From assembly GCF_027923905.1 (NCBI RefSeq), contig NZ_AP026966.1, positions 5,395,001 through 5,459,000 of the forward strand: DNA of 64,000 bases, written 5' to 3'. Below are positions 30,774 to 40,729 of this stretch, piece after piece. The stretch comes from Massilia varians. GTDB lineage: Bacteria; Pseudomonadota; Gammaproteobacteria; Burkholderiales; Burkholderiaceae_D. The notes beneath the pieces are model-generated. The model did not search any database and was not told the DNA's origin. It worked only from the letters and a program-made list of their open reading frames with translations. How positions within the stretch are numbered: position 1 is the first letter of the stretch; every line of letters starts with the position of its first letter. The translations under genes and the position numbers were made by a program.

Positions 30774-32171
30774 TTAGTGCTCCTCGCGGAACTCGACGTA
30801 GGCGCGGTCGCGCACCTGGCGCATCCAGTCTTCCAGCGCTTCCTGCATCTTGCGTTCGCGCAGCACCTGGCGTGCGTTATTGCGTTCGCGCTGCTTGCTC
30901 TGGTCTTCCGACTTGCGCTCGGTGACGCGCAGGATGTGGAAGCCGAACGGCGATTCGATGACGTCCGAGACCTCGCCCGGCTTCAGGGTGGACAGGGCCT
31001 GGTCGAATTCCGGACCGGCGTCGCCCGGCTCCAGCCAGCCCAGGTCGCCGCCCTTGGCCGCGCTGCCCGGCTCCTGGCTGTTCTGGCGCGCCAGGTCTTC
31101 GAAGGTGGCGGTCTTGTTGTCGATCTTTTCCTTCATTTCGAGCAGCTTCTTCTTGACCTCGGCCGCGTTCATGGTCGGCGTCGGCTTCATGAGGATGTGG
31201 CTGACGCGGGTCTGCTGGACCACGGCGTCCTCGCCCGCGGCCTCGTCGGCCAGGCTGCGCTGGTCCGCCATCCTGAGGATGTGGAAACCGACGTTGGTCT
31301 TGATGATCGGGGTCACCTGGCCCGGCTTGAGCTTGCGCAGCTGGGTCGCGAAGATTTCCGGCAGGCGGTCCGGATCGCGCCAGCCGATCTCGCCGCCCTT
31401 CAGGGCGTCGGGGGCGTCGGAATAGGTCGCGGCCATCTTGGCGAAGTCGGCGCCGGTGCGCAGCTGGCGCGCCACTTCCTCGGCGCGGGCGCGGCGTGCG
31501 GCGATCTGCTCGGGCGAGGCGTTCTCGGGCACCGCCACCAGGATCTGCGCCAGGTTCATCTCGACGCGGTCGGCCGCGGCGGCCTTGGAGGCGGCCAGGT
31601 AGGTGTCGATCTCGGCTTCCGAGACCTGGATCTTGGAGTCGACCTCGTGCTCGCGCAACTGCTGCATCATGATCTCGTTGCGGATGTCTTCACGGAACTG
31701 CCCGAAAGGCAGGCCCTCTTTCTCCATCTGGTTGCGCATCTCCTGCACCGACATCTTCTGGTTCTCGGCGATGCGGGCGATGGTGGCGTCGAGCCTGCGG
31801 TCGTCGACGCGCACGCCCATTTCCTTGGCCAGCTGGAGCTGGGCGCGCTCGACGATCATCGCCTCGACCACCTGGCGTTCCAGGGTGGACTGGTCCGGCA
31901 GCTGCACGTTGCGCGCCTTCAGGTTCTGCGCGGTCTGGGCCACGCGGTTGCGCACCTCGTTTTTCGTGATCACTTCGTCATTGACCACGACGTGGATCGA
32001 GTCGAGCACCTTGGCGCTGGCCGACGCCGGCGGCAGGAAGCCGCTGCCCGGCTTGGCGGCCGGCGCCGTGTCTTGGGCCAGGACCTGGCCCGCGGTCAGC
32101 GCGCACAGCAGGGCTGCGGCGAGCTTAATAGTGTGCAAACGGGTGGTACGCGTCATCTGGAAAGCACTCAT
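30774..32171 (-). CDS. surA: Periplasmic chaperone and peptidyl-prolyl isomerase SurA
   Basis: A 465-residue protein with a signal peptide (LLCALTAGQVLAQ). The N-terminal chaperone region starts LDSIHVVVNDEVITKNEVRN, and two parvulin domains follow (about 200-305 and 320-425), each with the GGDLGW- or GGEIGW-type motif and a GFHILRV- or GFHILRM-type motif. It brings outer-membrane proteins, including LptD, to the Bam complex. It follows lptD after 66 bp in the conserved operon. Confidence 0.95.
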   Translation of the reverse strand: MSAFQMTRTTRLHTIKLAAALLCALTAGQVLAQDTAPAAKPGSGFLPPASASAKVLDSIHVVVNDEVITKNEVRNRVAQTAQNLKARNVQLPDQSTLERQVVEAMIVERAQLQLAKEMGVRVDDRRLDATIARIAENQKMSVQEMRNQMEKEGLPFGQFREDIRNEIMMQQLREHEVDSKIQVSEAEIDTYLAASKAAAADRVEMNLAQILVAVPENASPEQIAARRARAEEVARQLRTGADFAKMAATYSDAPDALKGGEIGWRDPDRLPEIFATQLRKLKPGQVTPIIKTNVGFHILRMADQRSLADEAAGEDAVVQQTRVSHILMKPTPTMNAAEVKKKLLEMKEKIDNKTATFEDLARQNSQEPGSAAKGGDLGWLEPGDAGPEFDQALSTLKPGEVSDVIESPFGFHILRVTERKSEDQSKQRERNNARQVLRERKMQEALEDWMRQVRDRAYVEFREEH

Positions 32172-32237
32172 TCAGGGTGAAGAATCATATAGCCAGCCGT
32201 GGAGTGTACTCCACAGCGTTTAAGACGTCCTTAAAAA

Positions 32238-34517
32238 TCAGGGCCGCCCCACATTGCTCGTCAGCTGCTGGTAGCCCGGCACCGCCTTGTTGAAGGCGTC
32301 GAGCGGGCTGCCCGAACCGAGGCGCGACAGTCCGTTGAGCTCGAGCTGGAAGAAGATCGGCGTCGAGGTATTTTGGGCCGCGGTCACGAAGCGCTGTGCG
32401 CCGAAACGGAACACCCAGCAATCGGCCTTGTACTCCAGGCCGATCAGGCTCTCGAGCAGCTTGCCCTTGCCCGGCTCCAGGCTGCCCACGGAGTAGGAGC
32501 GCAGCGCATAGCTCACCCGGCCGACGCCGTACCAGCGCGAGGACAGCGGCCACTGCCCCGACAGGTCGACGTTGCGGAAGCTGCCGCGCTGGTAGCGGTA
32601 TTCGGCGTTCAGGACCTTCATCGGGGCCGGCCGCCACTGCGTGCTCAGGTTCGAACTGTACAGGTTGCTGCCGGTGGCGTCGTATTGTACGCCGCTGTCG
32701 AAGCTCCAGGTCTCGGAAATGCGGCCCGATGCCGCCAGCAGCACGTCCGAGCGGCTCTGGTGCACCGGCTCGCCCGGCAGGCGCACGCGCGGTTCGTCGA
32801 AATAGATGCGCTGGCCGAAGGCCAGGCGCAGCCGCTCGGCGCCGTCGGTCTGGATGTAGCGCGACACCACGGCGGCGGTCAGCTGGTTGGCGTCCGAGAC
32901 GCGATCCAGCCCAACGTAGCGGTTCTCGCTGAACAGCTGCGCGTAGTTGAAGCCGGCGCGGCCGGTGTCGAAGTTCGGGAACAGGCTCTGGTCCTTGTAC
33001 GGCGTGCGCACATAGAACATGCGCGGCTCCAGGGTCTGGGTGACGCCGTTGCCGAACAGCGAGGCCTCGCGCTCGAACACCAGGCCGCTGTCGAGCGAGA
33101 AGGTGTTCAGGCTGCGCGACAGCTTGGTCGGGCCGGTGTAGCCGTTGGCGCGGTCCAGGTCGTACTTGGTGTGGTGGCTGATGACTTTCGGCGTGACGAA
33201 CCAGCCCGGACGCACGATCGGATAGCTGACCTGGGCCACGGCCACGGCACGGTTGCCGCGCAGGAGCTTCGGGTGCCAGAAGCTCACCGCCTCGGCATCC
33301 ACCGCCCAGTCGAAGCCCTTCACGTCGTAGCGGCCGGCGTGGAAGTTAATCTGCGGCAGGCGGTCGTAGGGGCGCGGCACCTCCAGCCTCGGGTCATCGA
33401 CCGCGGCCGGGTCCTGCAGCACCTGGTAGTTCTGGGCGCGCGCGGAGAGGTTCCAGAACTGGCCGACGAAGTCGGTGCGCACCTCGCGCAGCAGCTGGCG
33501 CTCGGCGCTGGCGGCCACAGTGCGCGAGAAATCGCTTGGGTATTCGTCGTCCGAGGCCCCATGCAGGTTCCAGCCGTAGGACCAGCCCGGGCCCAGCGCC
33601 TGGGTATGCACCGAATCGACGCGCCAGCGGTTTTCACCGGTCACGCGGTCCTTGCGCAGGCCCTCGACGTGGGTCTCGCCGTTGTAGGCGCCCAGGTCGG
33701 TGACGCCCAGGTAGCGCCCGGTGGCGCCGAGCTGCAGGCCGCGGTCGAACATCATGCGCGGGTAGAACGTCAGGTCGCGGTTGGGCGCGATGTTGAAGTA
33801 ATACGGCACCATGACCTCGGCCTTGCCCTTGGAGCCGAAGCCCACGGTGGGCGCCAGCCAGCCGGAGCGGCGCGCCCCCGACAGCGAGAACGACAGGGCC
33901 GGGGTGCCGATGATCGGCACGTCCTTGAAATAGATGACGGTCTTGCCGGCCAGGCCGACGTCGCGGCCGCTGTCCAGGCGCAGGGTGCTCGACTTGAGGT
34001 ACCAGTCCGGGTCCGGCCCTTCGCAGGTGCTGTAGGTGCCGTCGCGCACCAGCGCCACGTCCTCGCCCAGGAAGTCGATGCGCGAGGCATTGCCCTGGGC
34101 GTTATTCAGCTGCAAGCGGTATTCGGGGCGCAGCACGTAGCCCTTGCCCGTCTCGAGGTTCAGCTGCAGCTCGTCGCCCTTGTAGCGGTCGCCGAAGCGC
34201 CACATATTGACGTTGCCGGTGGCCGTGACCTGGTCTTCGACGCGCAGGTAGCAGGCGCTGTCGGCGCTCAGGCGGGTCTGGCCGCGCGTCAGTTCGACGT
34301 TGCGCTCGAGGTTGATCTGGCGGTCGGGACGGCCGCTGATCTCCTCGGCGCGGATCGTGATCGGCAGGTCCTGCTCGTCGCGCGATGCGCTCGACTGTGG
34401 CGTGGGAGCGACGTCCTGCGCATGCAGCGGCAGCGCGACGCCGGCGGCCGCACTGGCCAGTACATACAATGCGAGCGCTTGTCGCGGAGGAAATGGGTGG
34501 GCCGAAAACCAGCTCAT
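32238..34517 (-). CDS. lptD: LPS-assembly protein LptD
   Basis: A 759-residue outer-membrane beta-barrel with a signal peptide ending LPLHAQ (about residue 33). The N-terminal jellyroll domain (about 55-200) contains AEEISGRPDRQINLERNVEL, and the OstA barrel region contains IMFDRGLQLGATGRYLG-like strands and ends with SLIGLEYKADCWVFRFGAQR. It carries the few Cys residues expected for disulfide maturation. It inserts LPS into the outer leaflet together with LptE (16793-17299). It heads the operon and is divergent from amgK. Confidence 0.94.
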   Translation of the reverse strand: MSWFSAHPFPPRQALALYVLASAAAGVALPLHAQDVAPTPQSSASRDEQDLPITIRAEEISGRPDRQINLERNVELTRGQTRLSADSACYLRVEDQVTATGNVNMWRFGDRYKGDELQLNLETGKGYVLRPEYRLQLNNAQGNASRIDFLGEDVALVRDGTYSTCEGPDPDWYLKSSTLRLDSGRDVGLAGKTVIYFKDVPIIGTPALSFSLSGARRSGWLAPTVGFGSKGKAEVMVPYYFNIAPNRDLTFYPRMMFDRGLQLGATGRYLGVTDLGAYNGETHVEGLRKDRVTGENRWRVDSVHTQALGPGWSYGWNLHGASDDEYPSDFSRTVAASAERQLLREVRTDFVGQFWNLSARAQNYQVLQDPAAVDDPRLEVPRPYDRLPQINFHAGRYDVKGFDWAVDAEAVSFWHPKLLRGNRAVAVAQVSYPIVRPGWFVTPKVISHHTKYDLDRANGYTGPTKLSRSLNTFSLDSGLVFEREASLFGNGVTQTLEPRMFYVRTPYKDQSLFPNFDTGRAGFNYAQLFSENRYVGLDRVSDANQLTAAVVSRYIQTDGAERLRLAFGQRIYFDEPRVRLPGEPVHQSRSDVLLAASGRISETWSFDSGVQYDATGSNLYSSNLSTQWRPAPMKVLNAEYRYQRGSFRNVDLSGQWPLSSRWYGVGRVSYALRSYSVGSLEPGKGKLLESLIGLEYKADCWVFRFGAQRFVTAAQNTSTPIFFQLELNGLSRLGSGSPLDAFNKAVPGYQQLTSNVGRP

Positions 34518-34613
34518 GGAGAATCTGCGTGCGCCATAAAGGGCGGTATTTTTGGAATGAATCCCTTATTATATGGGAATAACTTTGATCAACCCGATTC
34601 ACCAGGCCGCTTC

Positions 34614-35672
34614 ATGTCATCTTTGTATCAAAATTCTTCCACTTCCGCTGACAAGGACGCGCGCCTGCAGCAGCTGAACGAATGGCTGGCCTCGACCGGC
34701 CTGGTGGAAGTGGAAACCGGCCGCCCGGCATCCGCGGATGCCAGCTTCCGTCGTTATTTCCGCTACGACGTTGTCCCGGCCATGCGCGAGAAGCTGGGCC
34801 CGACCCTGGTGGCCATGGATGCCCCGCCCGAGCGCGAGAACGTGCCGGCCTTCATCCACGTGCAGGGCCTGCTGCTGGACGCCGGCGTCACCGCCCCGGC
34901 CATCGTCGCCAGAGCCGTCGAGAACGGCTACCTGCTGCTGTCCGACCTCGGCGTGACCACCTACCTGCAGCGCCTGGATTCGGACAATGCCGCCTTCATG
35001 TACTCGAGCGCCGTGGACGCCCTGCTCAAGTTCCAGCTCGCCAGCGAGCCGGGCAAGCTGCCGGAATTCGACCGCGCCTTCGTGCTGCGCGAGATGAATC
35101 TGTTCCCGGAGTGGTATATCGGGCGCCACCTGGGCGTCACCCTGGACGAAAAACAGCAAAAGCAGCTCGATGGCGTATTCGAGGCGATCACCGCCAACGT
35201 GCTGGCGCAGCAGCAGGTCTACATGCACCGCGACTTCCATTCGCGCAACCTGATGTGGCTCGAACAGGGCAATCCGGGCGTGCTTGATTTCCAGGACGCC
35301 GTCTACGGCCCGATCACCTACGACCTGGCTTCGCTGCTGCGCGACGCCTACATCCAGTGGGACGAGGAAATCGTGCTGGACTGGGTGGTGCGCTACTGGC
35401 AGAGCGCGAAGCAGGTCGGCCTGCCGGTCAACCCGGACATCGACGCCTTCTACCGCGACTTCGAATTCATGGCCCTGCAGCGCCACCTGAAGATCCTCGG
35501 CATCTTCTGCCGCCTGAACTACCGCGACAGCAAGCCGAACTACATGGGCGACCTGCCGACCGTGATGGATTACGTGCGCCGCACCGCCAACCGCTACACC
35601 GAACTGAAGCCGCTGCTGCGCCTGCTCGACTCGCTCGAGGACAAGGCGCCGCAGGTCGGCTACACCTTCTGA
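34614..35672 (+). CDS. amgK: N-acetylmuramate/N-acetylglucosamine kinase AmgK
   Basis: A 352-residue aminoglycoside-phosphotransferase-fold kinase. The catalytic loop is VYMHRDFHSRNLMW (about residues 202-215) and the metal-binding DFQDAVYGPITYDLASLL follows. In pseudomonads and many betaproteobacteria AmgK phosphorylates recovered MurNAc at C1 in a cell-wall recycling route that bypasses de novo UDP-MurNAc synthesis. The neighbour murU supports this function. The start chosen is the ATG at 34614; an in-frame ATG at 34558 is possible but would extend into the lptD promoter region. Confidence 0.9.
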   Translation: MSSLYQNSSTSADKDARLQQLNEWLASTGLVEVETGRPASADASFRRYFRYDVVPAMREKLGPTLVAMDAPPERENVPAFIHVQGLLLDAGVTAPAIVARAVENGYLLLSDLGVTTYLQRLDSDNAAFMYSSAVDALLKFQLASEPGKLPEFDRAFVLREMNLFPEWYIGRHLGVTLDEKQQKQLDGVFEAITANVLAQQQVYMHRDFHSRNLMWLEQGNPGVLDFQDAVYGPITYDLASLLRDAYIQWDEEIVLDWVVRYWQSAKQVGLPVNPDIDAFYRDFEFMALQRHLKILGIFCRLNYRDSKPNYMGDLPTVMDYVRRTANRYTELKPLLRLLDSLEDKAPQVGYTF

Positions 35673-35688
35673 GGACGATTCCTTTCTC

Positions 35689-36408
35689 ATGAAAGCCATG
35701 ATTTTCGCCGCCGGCCGCGGCGAGCGCATGCGCCCGCTCACGGACGCCTGCCCCAAGCCGCTGCTCAAGGTGCGTGGACGGCCGATGATCACCTATCACG
35801 TGCTGAACCTGGTGCGCGCCGGGATCAAGGACATCGTCATCAACCACTCACACCTCGGCCACATGATCGAGGAAGAGCTGGGCGACGGCAGCAAATACGG
35901 CGCCCGCATCGTGTATTCGCACGAGCCGACCCCGCTCGAGACCGCGGGCGGCATCGCCAATGCCCTGCACCTGCTGGGCGACGAGCCTTTTCTCGCGGTG
36001 TCGGGCGACATCTATGCGCCCTACTTCGACTTCTCGCAGGTGTTCGACGTCCTGAAGGACAAGGACATGCTGGGCATCCCCTACCCGGCGGACAAGCGCG
36101 ACATCGCCTGGCTGTGGCTGACGCCGAATCCCTGGCATAACCCGCAGGGCGACTTCGCCCTCGACATGTATACCTTGAGGAACGACGGGCCGGAGAAGTG
36201 GAACTTCGCCGGCATCGGCGTCTACCGCCCCGAGATGTTCGCGGGGATCCAGGCCGGGGACTTCGTCAAGTTCGGCCCCCTGATGCGCAAGTTCATCGAG
36301 CAGGGCCGCGTGGGCGGCGAGCTGTACCAGGGCCCCTGGGTCAACGTCGGCACCGCCCAGCAGCTGGAAGAACTGAACGCGCCGCTGGCGGCCAAGACGG
36401 GGTCATGA
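35689..36408 (+). CDS. murU: N-acetylmuramate alpha-1-phosphate uridylyltransferase MurU
   Basis: A 239-residue nucleotidyltransferase. The signature MKAMIFAAGRGERMRPLTD with KPLL is at the N-terminus, the metal site is AVSGDIYAPYF, and HEPTPLETAGGIANAL is also conserved. It converts MurNAc-1-phosphate to UDP-MurNAc. It is 16 bp after amgK and overlaps pepP by 4 bp. This route is known to lower sensitivity to fosfomycin in organisms that have it. Confidence 0.92.
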   Translation: MKAMIFAAGRGERMRPLTDACPKPLLKVRGRPMITYHVLNLVRAGIKDIVINHSHLGHMIEEELGDGSKYGARIVYSHEPTPLETAGGIANALHLLGDEPFLAVSGDIYAPYFDFSQVFDVLKDKDMLGIPYPADKRDIAWLWLTPNPWHNPQGDFALDMYTLRNDGPEKWNFAGIGVYRPEMFAGIQAGDFVKFGPLMRKFIEQGRVGGELYQGPWVNVGTAQQLEELNAPLAAKTGS

Positions 36409-37748
36409 CGGCCGCGGTTGCGCGCCACATCGAACGCCGTGCGCGCCTGGCGGCGCGCATGCAGCCGGGATCGGTCGCGGTGCTGGCCACCGCGCCGGAG
36501 GTGCTGCGCAACGGCGACAGCGACTATCCCTACCGGCACGACAGCTATTTCTATTACCTGAGCGGTTTCACCGAGCCGGACAGCGTGCTGGTGCTGGTTG
36601 CGCCCACCGGCGACACGCCCGCGCGCTCGATCCTGTTCTGCCGCGAGAAGAATCCGGAGCGCGAGATCTGGGACGGCTACCGCCATGGGCCGGAAGCGGC
36701 GCGCATCGCCTTCGGCTTCGACGAGGCGTTTCCGATCGCTGAGCTGGATGCGCAGATGGGCAAGCTGCTGGCCAACGTGCCGGCGCTGTACTACGCGCTC
36801 GGCCACAGCGCCGCGCTCGACGCCCAGGTCGCAAGCTGGCTCAAGGCCGTGCGTGCGCAGGGCCGCAGCGGCATCACGGCCCCCGGCAGCACCCACCACC
36901 TGCTCGGCATGCTCGACGAGATGCGCCTGCTGAAGGATGCGGACGAGCAGGCGCTGATGGCGCGCGCCGCCGCCATCAGTGCAGCCGCCCACGCCCGTGC
37001 GATGCGCTTTACCCGTCCCGGCGTGTTCGAATACGAGATCGAGGCCGAGCTGCTGCATGAATTTCGCCGTAACGGCGCCCAGTTCCCGGCGTACACCCCG
37101 ATCGTCGCTTCCGGCGCCAACGCCTGCGTCCTGCACTACAACCGGAACGACCGCCAGTGCCGCGAGGGCGAGCTGGTGCTGGTCGATGCGGGCTGCGAGC
37201 TAGATGGCTATGCCTCGGACATCACCCGCAGCTGGCCGGTGAGCGGACGCTTCAGCGAAGCGCAGAAAACCTTGTACGCGCTGGTGCTGCGCGCGCAGGA
37301 AGCCGCCCTTGCCGCAATCGCGCCGGGCCGGCCCTACAGCGGCATGCACGAGGCCGCGCTCAAGGTGCTGGCCCAGGGCATGCTGGACCTCGGCCTGCTC
37401 GAGCGCGCCAGATACGCCTCGCTTGATGATGCGATCGCCGACAAGGCGCATCTGCAGTTCTACATGCACGGTACCGGCCACTGGCTCGGCATGGACGTGC
37501 ACGACGTCGGCCCTTACCGCGACCTGAGCGCGGCCGACAAACCCTCGCGCCCCCTGCTGCCGGGCATGGCGCTGACGGTGGAGCCGGGCATCTACGTGCG
37601 TCCGGCGCAGGGCGTGCCGGAAGAGTACTGGAACATCGGGATCCGGATCGAGGACGACGTGATCGTCACGGACGACGGCTGCCGGGTGCTCTCGGGGGAT
37701 GCGCCGAAAGGCGTGGCCGAGATTGAGAACATGATGAAGGAGCGCTGA
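36405..37748 (+). CDS. pepP: Xaa-Pro aminopeptidase
   Basis: A 447-residue M24B metallopeptidase. The N-terminal creatinase-like domain has YRHDSYFYYLSGFTEPDSVL, and the catalytic pita-bread domain provides the metal ligands in VLVDAGCELDGYASDITRSWPV, HGTGHWLGMDVHDVG, LTVEPGIYV and GIRIEDDVIV. It removes N-terminal residues next to proline. The ATG overlaps the murU stop by 4 bp. Confidence 0.95.
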   Translation: MTAAVARHIERRARLAARMQPGSVAVLATAPEVLRNGDSDYPYRHDSYFYYLSGFTEPDSVLVLVAPTGDTPARSILFCREKNPEREIWDGYRHGPEAARIAFGFDEAFPIAELDAQMGKLLANVPALYYALGHSAALDAQVASWLKAVRAQGRSGITAPGSTHHLLGMLDEMRLLKDADEQALMARAAAISAAAHARAMRFTRPGVFEYEIEAELLHEFRRNGAQFPAYTPIVASGANACVLHYNRNDRQCREGELVLVDAGCELDGYASDITRSWPVSGRFSEAQKTLYALVLRAQEAALAAIAPGRPYSGMHEAALKVLAQGMLDLGLLERARYASLDDAIADKAHLQFYMHGTGHWLGMDVHDVGPYRDLSAADKPSRPLLPGMALTVEPGIYVRPAQGVPEEYWNIGIRIEDDVIVTDDGCRVLSGDAPKGVAEIENMMKER

Positions 37749-38896
37749 TGACGGACGAACGCATGGAAGTCGATGTGGCGATCTGCGGCGCCGGTCCGGT
37801 CGGGCTGGCGCTGGCCGCGCACCTGGCACGGCGTGGCGTCGAGGGCAGCCGCATCGCCCTCATCGACGGCAAGTCGCTGGGCCAGGCGATCACCGACCCG
37901 CGCTCGATCGCGCTGTCCTGGGGCAGCGTGCAGCTGCTCGAAGAAGTGCGCGCCTGGCCGCTGCCGGCCACGCCGATCCACGAGATCCATGTCTCGCGCC
38001 GCGGCCAGCTAGGCCGCAGCCTGATGGACCGCGCCGAGCACAAACTGCCGGCGCTCGGCTATGTGGCGCGCTACGGCGACGTGGTGGACGCGCTGGCGCG
38101 CGCCTGCGACAAGGCCGGCGTCGCCACCTTGCGCCCGGCCCGCGTCGCCTCCTTCGACGAAGAGGACGATGGCGTGGCGCTGCGCCTGGACGACGGCCGC
38201 GCCGTGTTCGCCCGGGTGGCGGTGCAGGCGGAGGGCGGCGTGTTCGGCCAGCAGGACGGCAAGGCGCAGCAGCGCGACTACGGCCAGACGGCCCTGATCG
38301 CGCGCGTGAGCGTGAGCCAACCGTTCGCCCACCGCGCCTTCGAACGCTTCACCGAAGAAGGTCCGCTGGCCCTGCTGCCGCAGGATGGCGGCGATGGCCA
38401 CCAGTACGCGCTGGTGTGGTGCATGCGCCCGGAGCGGGCGCTGGATGTCCAGCTGCTCGACGATGCCGCTTTTCTCACCCAGTTGGGCGAGGCCTTCGGC
38501 ACCCGCCTCGGCACATTCACCGCCGCCTCGCCGCGCGTGGCCTTCGCGCTCGGCCTGAACGCCGAAGCCCGCGCCACCGCGCGGACGGTCGCGATCGGCA
38601 ATGCCGCCCAGACCCTGCACCCGGTGGCCGGCCAGGGCCTGAACCTGGGCCTGCGCGACGCCGCCGTGCTGGCGCGCCAGCTGGCACGCGGCGCAACCCC
38701 TGGCGCGGTCGAAGGCTTCATGCGCGAACGCGCCCAGGACCGCCGCCTGACGATCTCCCTCACCGACACCATGGCCCGCGCCTTCACCGGCGCCGGCCCG
38801 CTGCAGCCCCTGCTGGGCCTGTCGCTGGCCGCGCTGGACCTGGTCAAGCCGGCGCGCCTGCTGCTGGCCGACCTGATGATGTTCGGCCGCCGCTAA
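37748..38896 (+). CDS. ubiH: UbiH/Coq6-type FAD-dependent hydroxylase (ubiquinone synthesis)
   Basis: A 382-residue flavoprotein. The FAD-binding GxGxxG is in CGAGPVGLALAAHLARRG (residues about 13-30), the family motif is DPRSIALSWGSVQLLEE and the second FAD motif is GNAAQTLHPVAGQGLNLGLRDA. The family hydroxylates the ubiquinone ring; which carbon is modified (UbiH, UbiF or UbiI role) cannot be told from sequence alone. The ATG shares one base with the pepP stop. Confidence 0.88.
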   Translation: MTDERMEVDVAICGAGPVGLALAAHLARRGVEGSRIALIDGKSLGQAITDPRSIALSWGSVQLLEEVRAWPLPATPIHEIHVSRRGQLGRSLMDRAEHKLPALGYVARYGDVVDALARACDKAGVATLRPARVASFDEEDDGVALRLDDGRAVFARVAVQAEGGVFGQQDGKAQQRDYGQTALIARVSVSQPFAHRAFERFTEEGPLALLPQDGGDGHQYALVWCMRPERALDVQLLDDAAFLTQLGEAFGTRLGTFTAASPRVAFALGLNAEARATARTVAIGNAAQTLHPVAGQGLNLGLRDAAVLARQLARGATPGAVEGFMRERAQDRRLTISLTDTMARAFTGAGPLQPLLGLSLAALDLVKPARLLLADLMMFGRR

Positions 38897-38899
38897 AGC

Positions 38900-39124
38900 C
38901 TAGCTGGCAGGGAGGCGCTCGACCGTGTTGCGCCTGGGCGTGGCGTCTTCATGGAACAGATCGGCCAGGTAGTCGGCCAGGCCCTCCTCGCTGACGTCGG
39001 CGGGAACGATGAAGTCGGCCGGCCGTCGCGTGCCGTCATTGCCGGGATAGAAGGCCTGCCATGCGCCCGGCTTGCCGCTAATGGCAATCAAGGTGCCGAA
39101 AACATTGAAACGGTGTGTGTGCAT
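38900..39124 (-). CDS. Small conserved protein, DUF7661-like
   Basis: A 74-residue protein starting with HRFNVFG and ending with PADFIVPADVSEEGLADYLADLFHED and ATPRRNTVERL, the pattern I associate with DUF7661 proteins. No signal peptide or membrane segment. No good RBS is visible before the ATG, and a MITE-like repeat (39133-39254) begins 8 bp upstream, so its promoter may come from that element. Function unknown. Confidence 0.65.
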   Translation of the reverse strand: MHTHRFNVFGTLIAISGKPGAWQAFYPGNDGTRRPADFIVPADVSEEGLADYLADLFHEDATPRRNTVERLPAS

Positions 39125-39132
39125 GGTGGAGG

Positions 39133-39254
39133 AATGAGGGTCAGCGTCGAATGATTCGCCAACAGCCCCGGATCAGTTGAGGAGGCGCCGTTTCTAATTC
39201 AAGCGCGACAGATCGCGGGATCCACTGGAAAATAATTCAACGCTGACCCTCATT
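39133..39254. mobile_element. 122-bp MITE-like palindromic element
   Basis: The ends AATGAGGGTCAGCGT and ACGCTGACCCTCATT are inverted repeats that extend to 24 bp with two mismatches (39133-39156 and 39231-39254). No coding capacity. No target duplication is evident. It fills the gap between the DUF7661-like gene and pntB. Similar GGGTCAGCGTTGAAT-type ends occur beside REP-associated transposases in other proteobacteria (from memory, not checked). Confidence 0.7.
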
Positions 39255-39271
39255 TGGTTGCAAGTAGTTGA

Positions 39272-40729
39272 TTATTCGACGGCTTTCACCATCGATTCGA
39301 TCACCTTCTTGGCGTCGCCGAACACCATCATCGTGTTCGGCTGGTAGAACAGGTCGTTGTCCAGGCCGGCATAGCCGGAGGCCATGGAGCGTTTGTTGAC
39401 GATGATGCTCTTGGCTTTGTAGGCCTCCAGGATCGGCATGCCGGCGATCGGCGACTTCGGGTCCTTGGCGGCAGGGTTCACCACGTCGTTCGCACCCAGC
39501 ACCAGCACCACGTCGGTCTGGCCGAACTCGCCGTTGATGTCTTCCATCTCGACCACCTGGTCGTAGGGCACCTCGGCCTCGGCCAGCAGCACGTTCATGT
39601 GGCCCGGCATGCGGCCCGCCACCGGGTGGATCGCATAGCGCACCTGCACGCCATGTTCAAGCAGCTTGTCGGCCAGTTCCTTCACCGAGTGCTGGGCGCG
39701 CGCCACCGCCAGGCCGTAGCCGGGGACGATGATCACCGATTCCGCGTTCTGCAGGATGAAGGCGGCGTCGTCGGCCGAGCCGGACTTCACCGGGCGCTGC
39801 TCCTTCGCCGCGCCATCGTCCACCGCCGCCTCGCCGCCGAAGCCGCCCAGGATCACGTTGAAGAAGGAGCGGTTCATCGCCTTGCACATGATGTAGGAGA
39901 GGATCGCGCCGCTCGAGCCCACCAGCGAACCGGCGATGATCAGCATCGAGTTGTTCAGCGAGAAGCCGATGCCCGCCGCCGCCCAGCCCGAGTAGGAATT
40001 CAGCATCGACACCACCACCGGCATGTCGGCGCCGCCGATCGGGATGATGATCAGCACGCCCAGAACAAAGGAGAGCGCGGCCATGACGATGAAGGGCGTC
40101 CACGCCGGCGCCACGTTGTCGTCGAAGCAGAACACCAGTCCCAGCGCGATGATCGCGATCGCCAGCGCCAGGTTGAGGATGTGCTGTCCGGCGAAGCGCA
40201 CCGGCGCGCCCTGGAACAGGCGGAACTTGTACTTGCCCGACAGCTTGCCGAAGGCGATCACCGAACCCGAGAAGGTCACCGCACCGACGAAGGTGCCGAT
40301 GAACAGTTCCAGTCGGTTCCCGAAAGGCAGCGCACCGCCACGCTCGGCAATATTAAACGCCCAGGGCTCGGACACGGCGGCGATCGCGATGCACACCGCG
40401 GCCAGGCCGATCAGCGAGTGCATCGCCGCCACCAGCTCCGGCATCTTGGTCATCTCGACCTTCCTGGCCGCCACCGCGCCGATCGCGCCGCCCACCACTA
40501 CCCCTAGCAGCACCAGGGTGAAGCCCATGCCGCCGCCCGTGGCCACTTGCGCCTGCAGCTTGAACATCAGGGCGATGGTGGTCAGGACGGCGATTGCCAT
40601 GCCGGCCATGCCGAAGGTATTCCCGATGCGCGCCGTGGACGGCGAGGACAGGCCCTTGAGCGCCTGGATGAAGCAGACCGAGGCCACCAGGTAGAACAGG
40701 GTCACGAGGTTCATGCTGATGAAGTTCAT
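39272..40729 (-). CDS. pntB: NAD(P) transhydrogenase subunit beta
   Basis: A 485-residue protein. The N-terminal part has about nine membrane segments (from [18 protein letters not shown]). The C-terminal NADP-binding domain contains [56 protein letters not shown] and [18 protein letters not shown]. It couples proton flow to hydride transfer from NADH to NADP. The ATG overlaps the stop of the preceding subunit by 4 bp. Confidence 0.96.
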   Translation of the reverse strand: MNFISMNLVTLFYLVASVCFIQALKGLSSPSTARIGNTFGMAGMAIAVLTTIALMFKLQAQVATGGGMGFTLVLLGVVVGGAIGAVAARKVEMTKMPELVAAMHSLIGLAAVCIAIAAVSEPWAFNIAERGGALPFGNRLELFIGTFVGAVTFSGSVIAFGKLSGKYKFRLFQGAPVRFAGQHILNLALAIAIIALGLVFCFDDNVAPAWTPFIVMAALSFVLGVLIIIPIGGADMPVVVSMLNSYSGWAAAGIGFSLNNSMLIIAGSLVGSSGAILSYIMCKAMNRSFFNVILGGFGGEAAVDDGAAKEQRPVKSGSADDAAFILQNAESVIIVPGYGLAVARAQHSVKELADKLLEHGVQVRYAIHPVAGRMPGHMNVLLAEAEVPYDQVVEMEDINGEFGQTDVVLVLGANDVVNPAAKDPKSPIAGMPILEAYKAKSIIVNKRSMASGYAGLDNDLFYQPNTMMVFGDAKKVIESMVKAVE

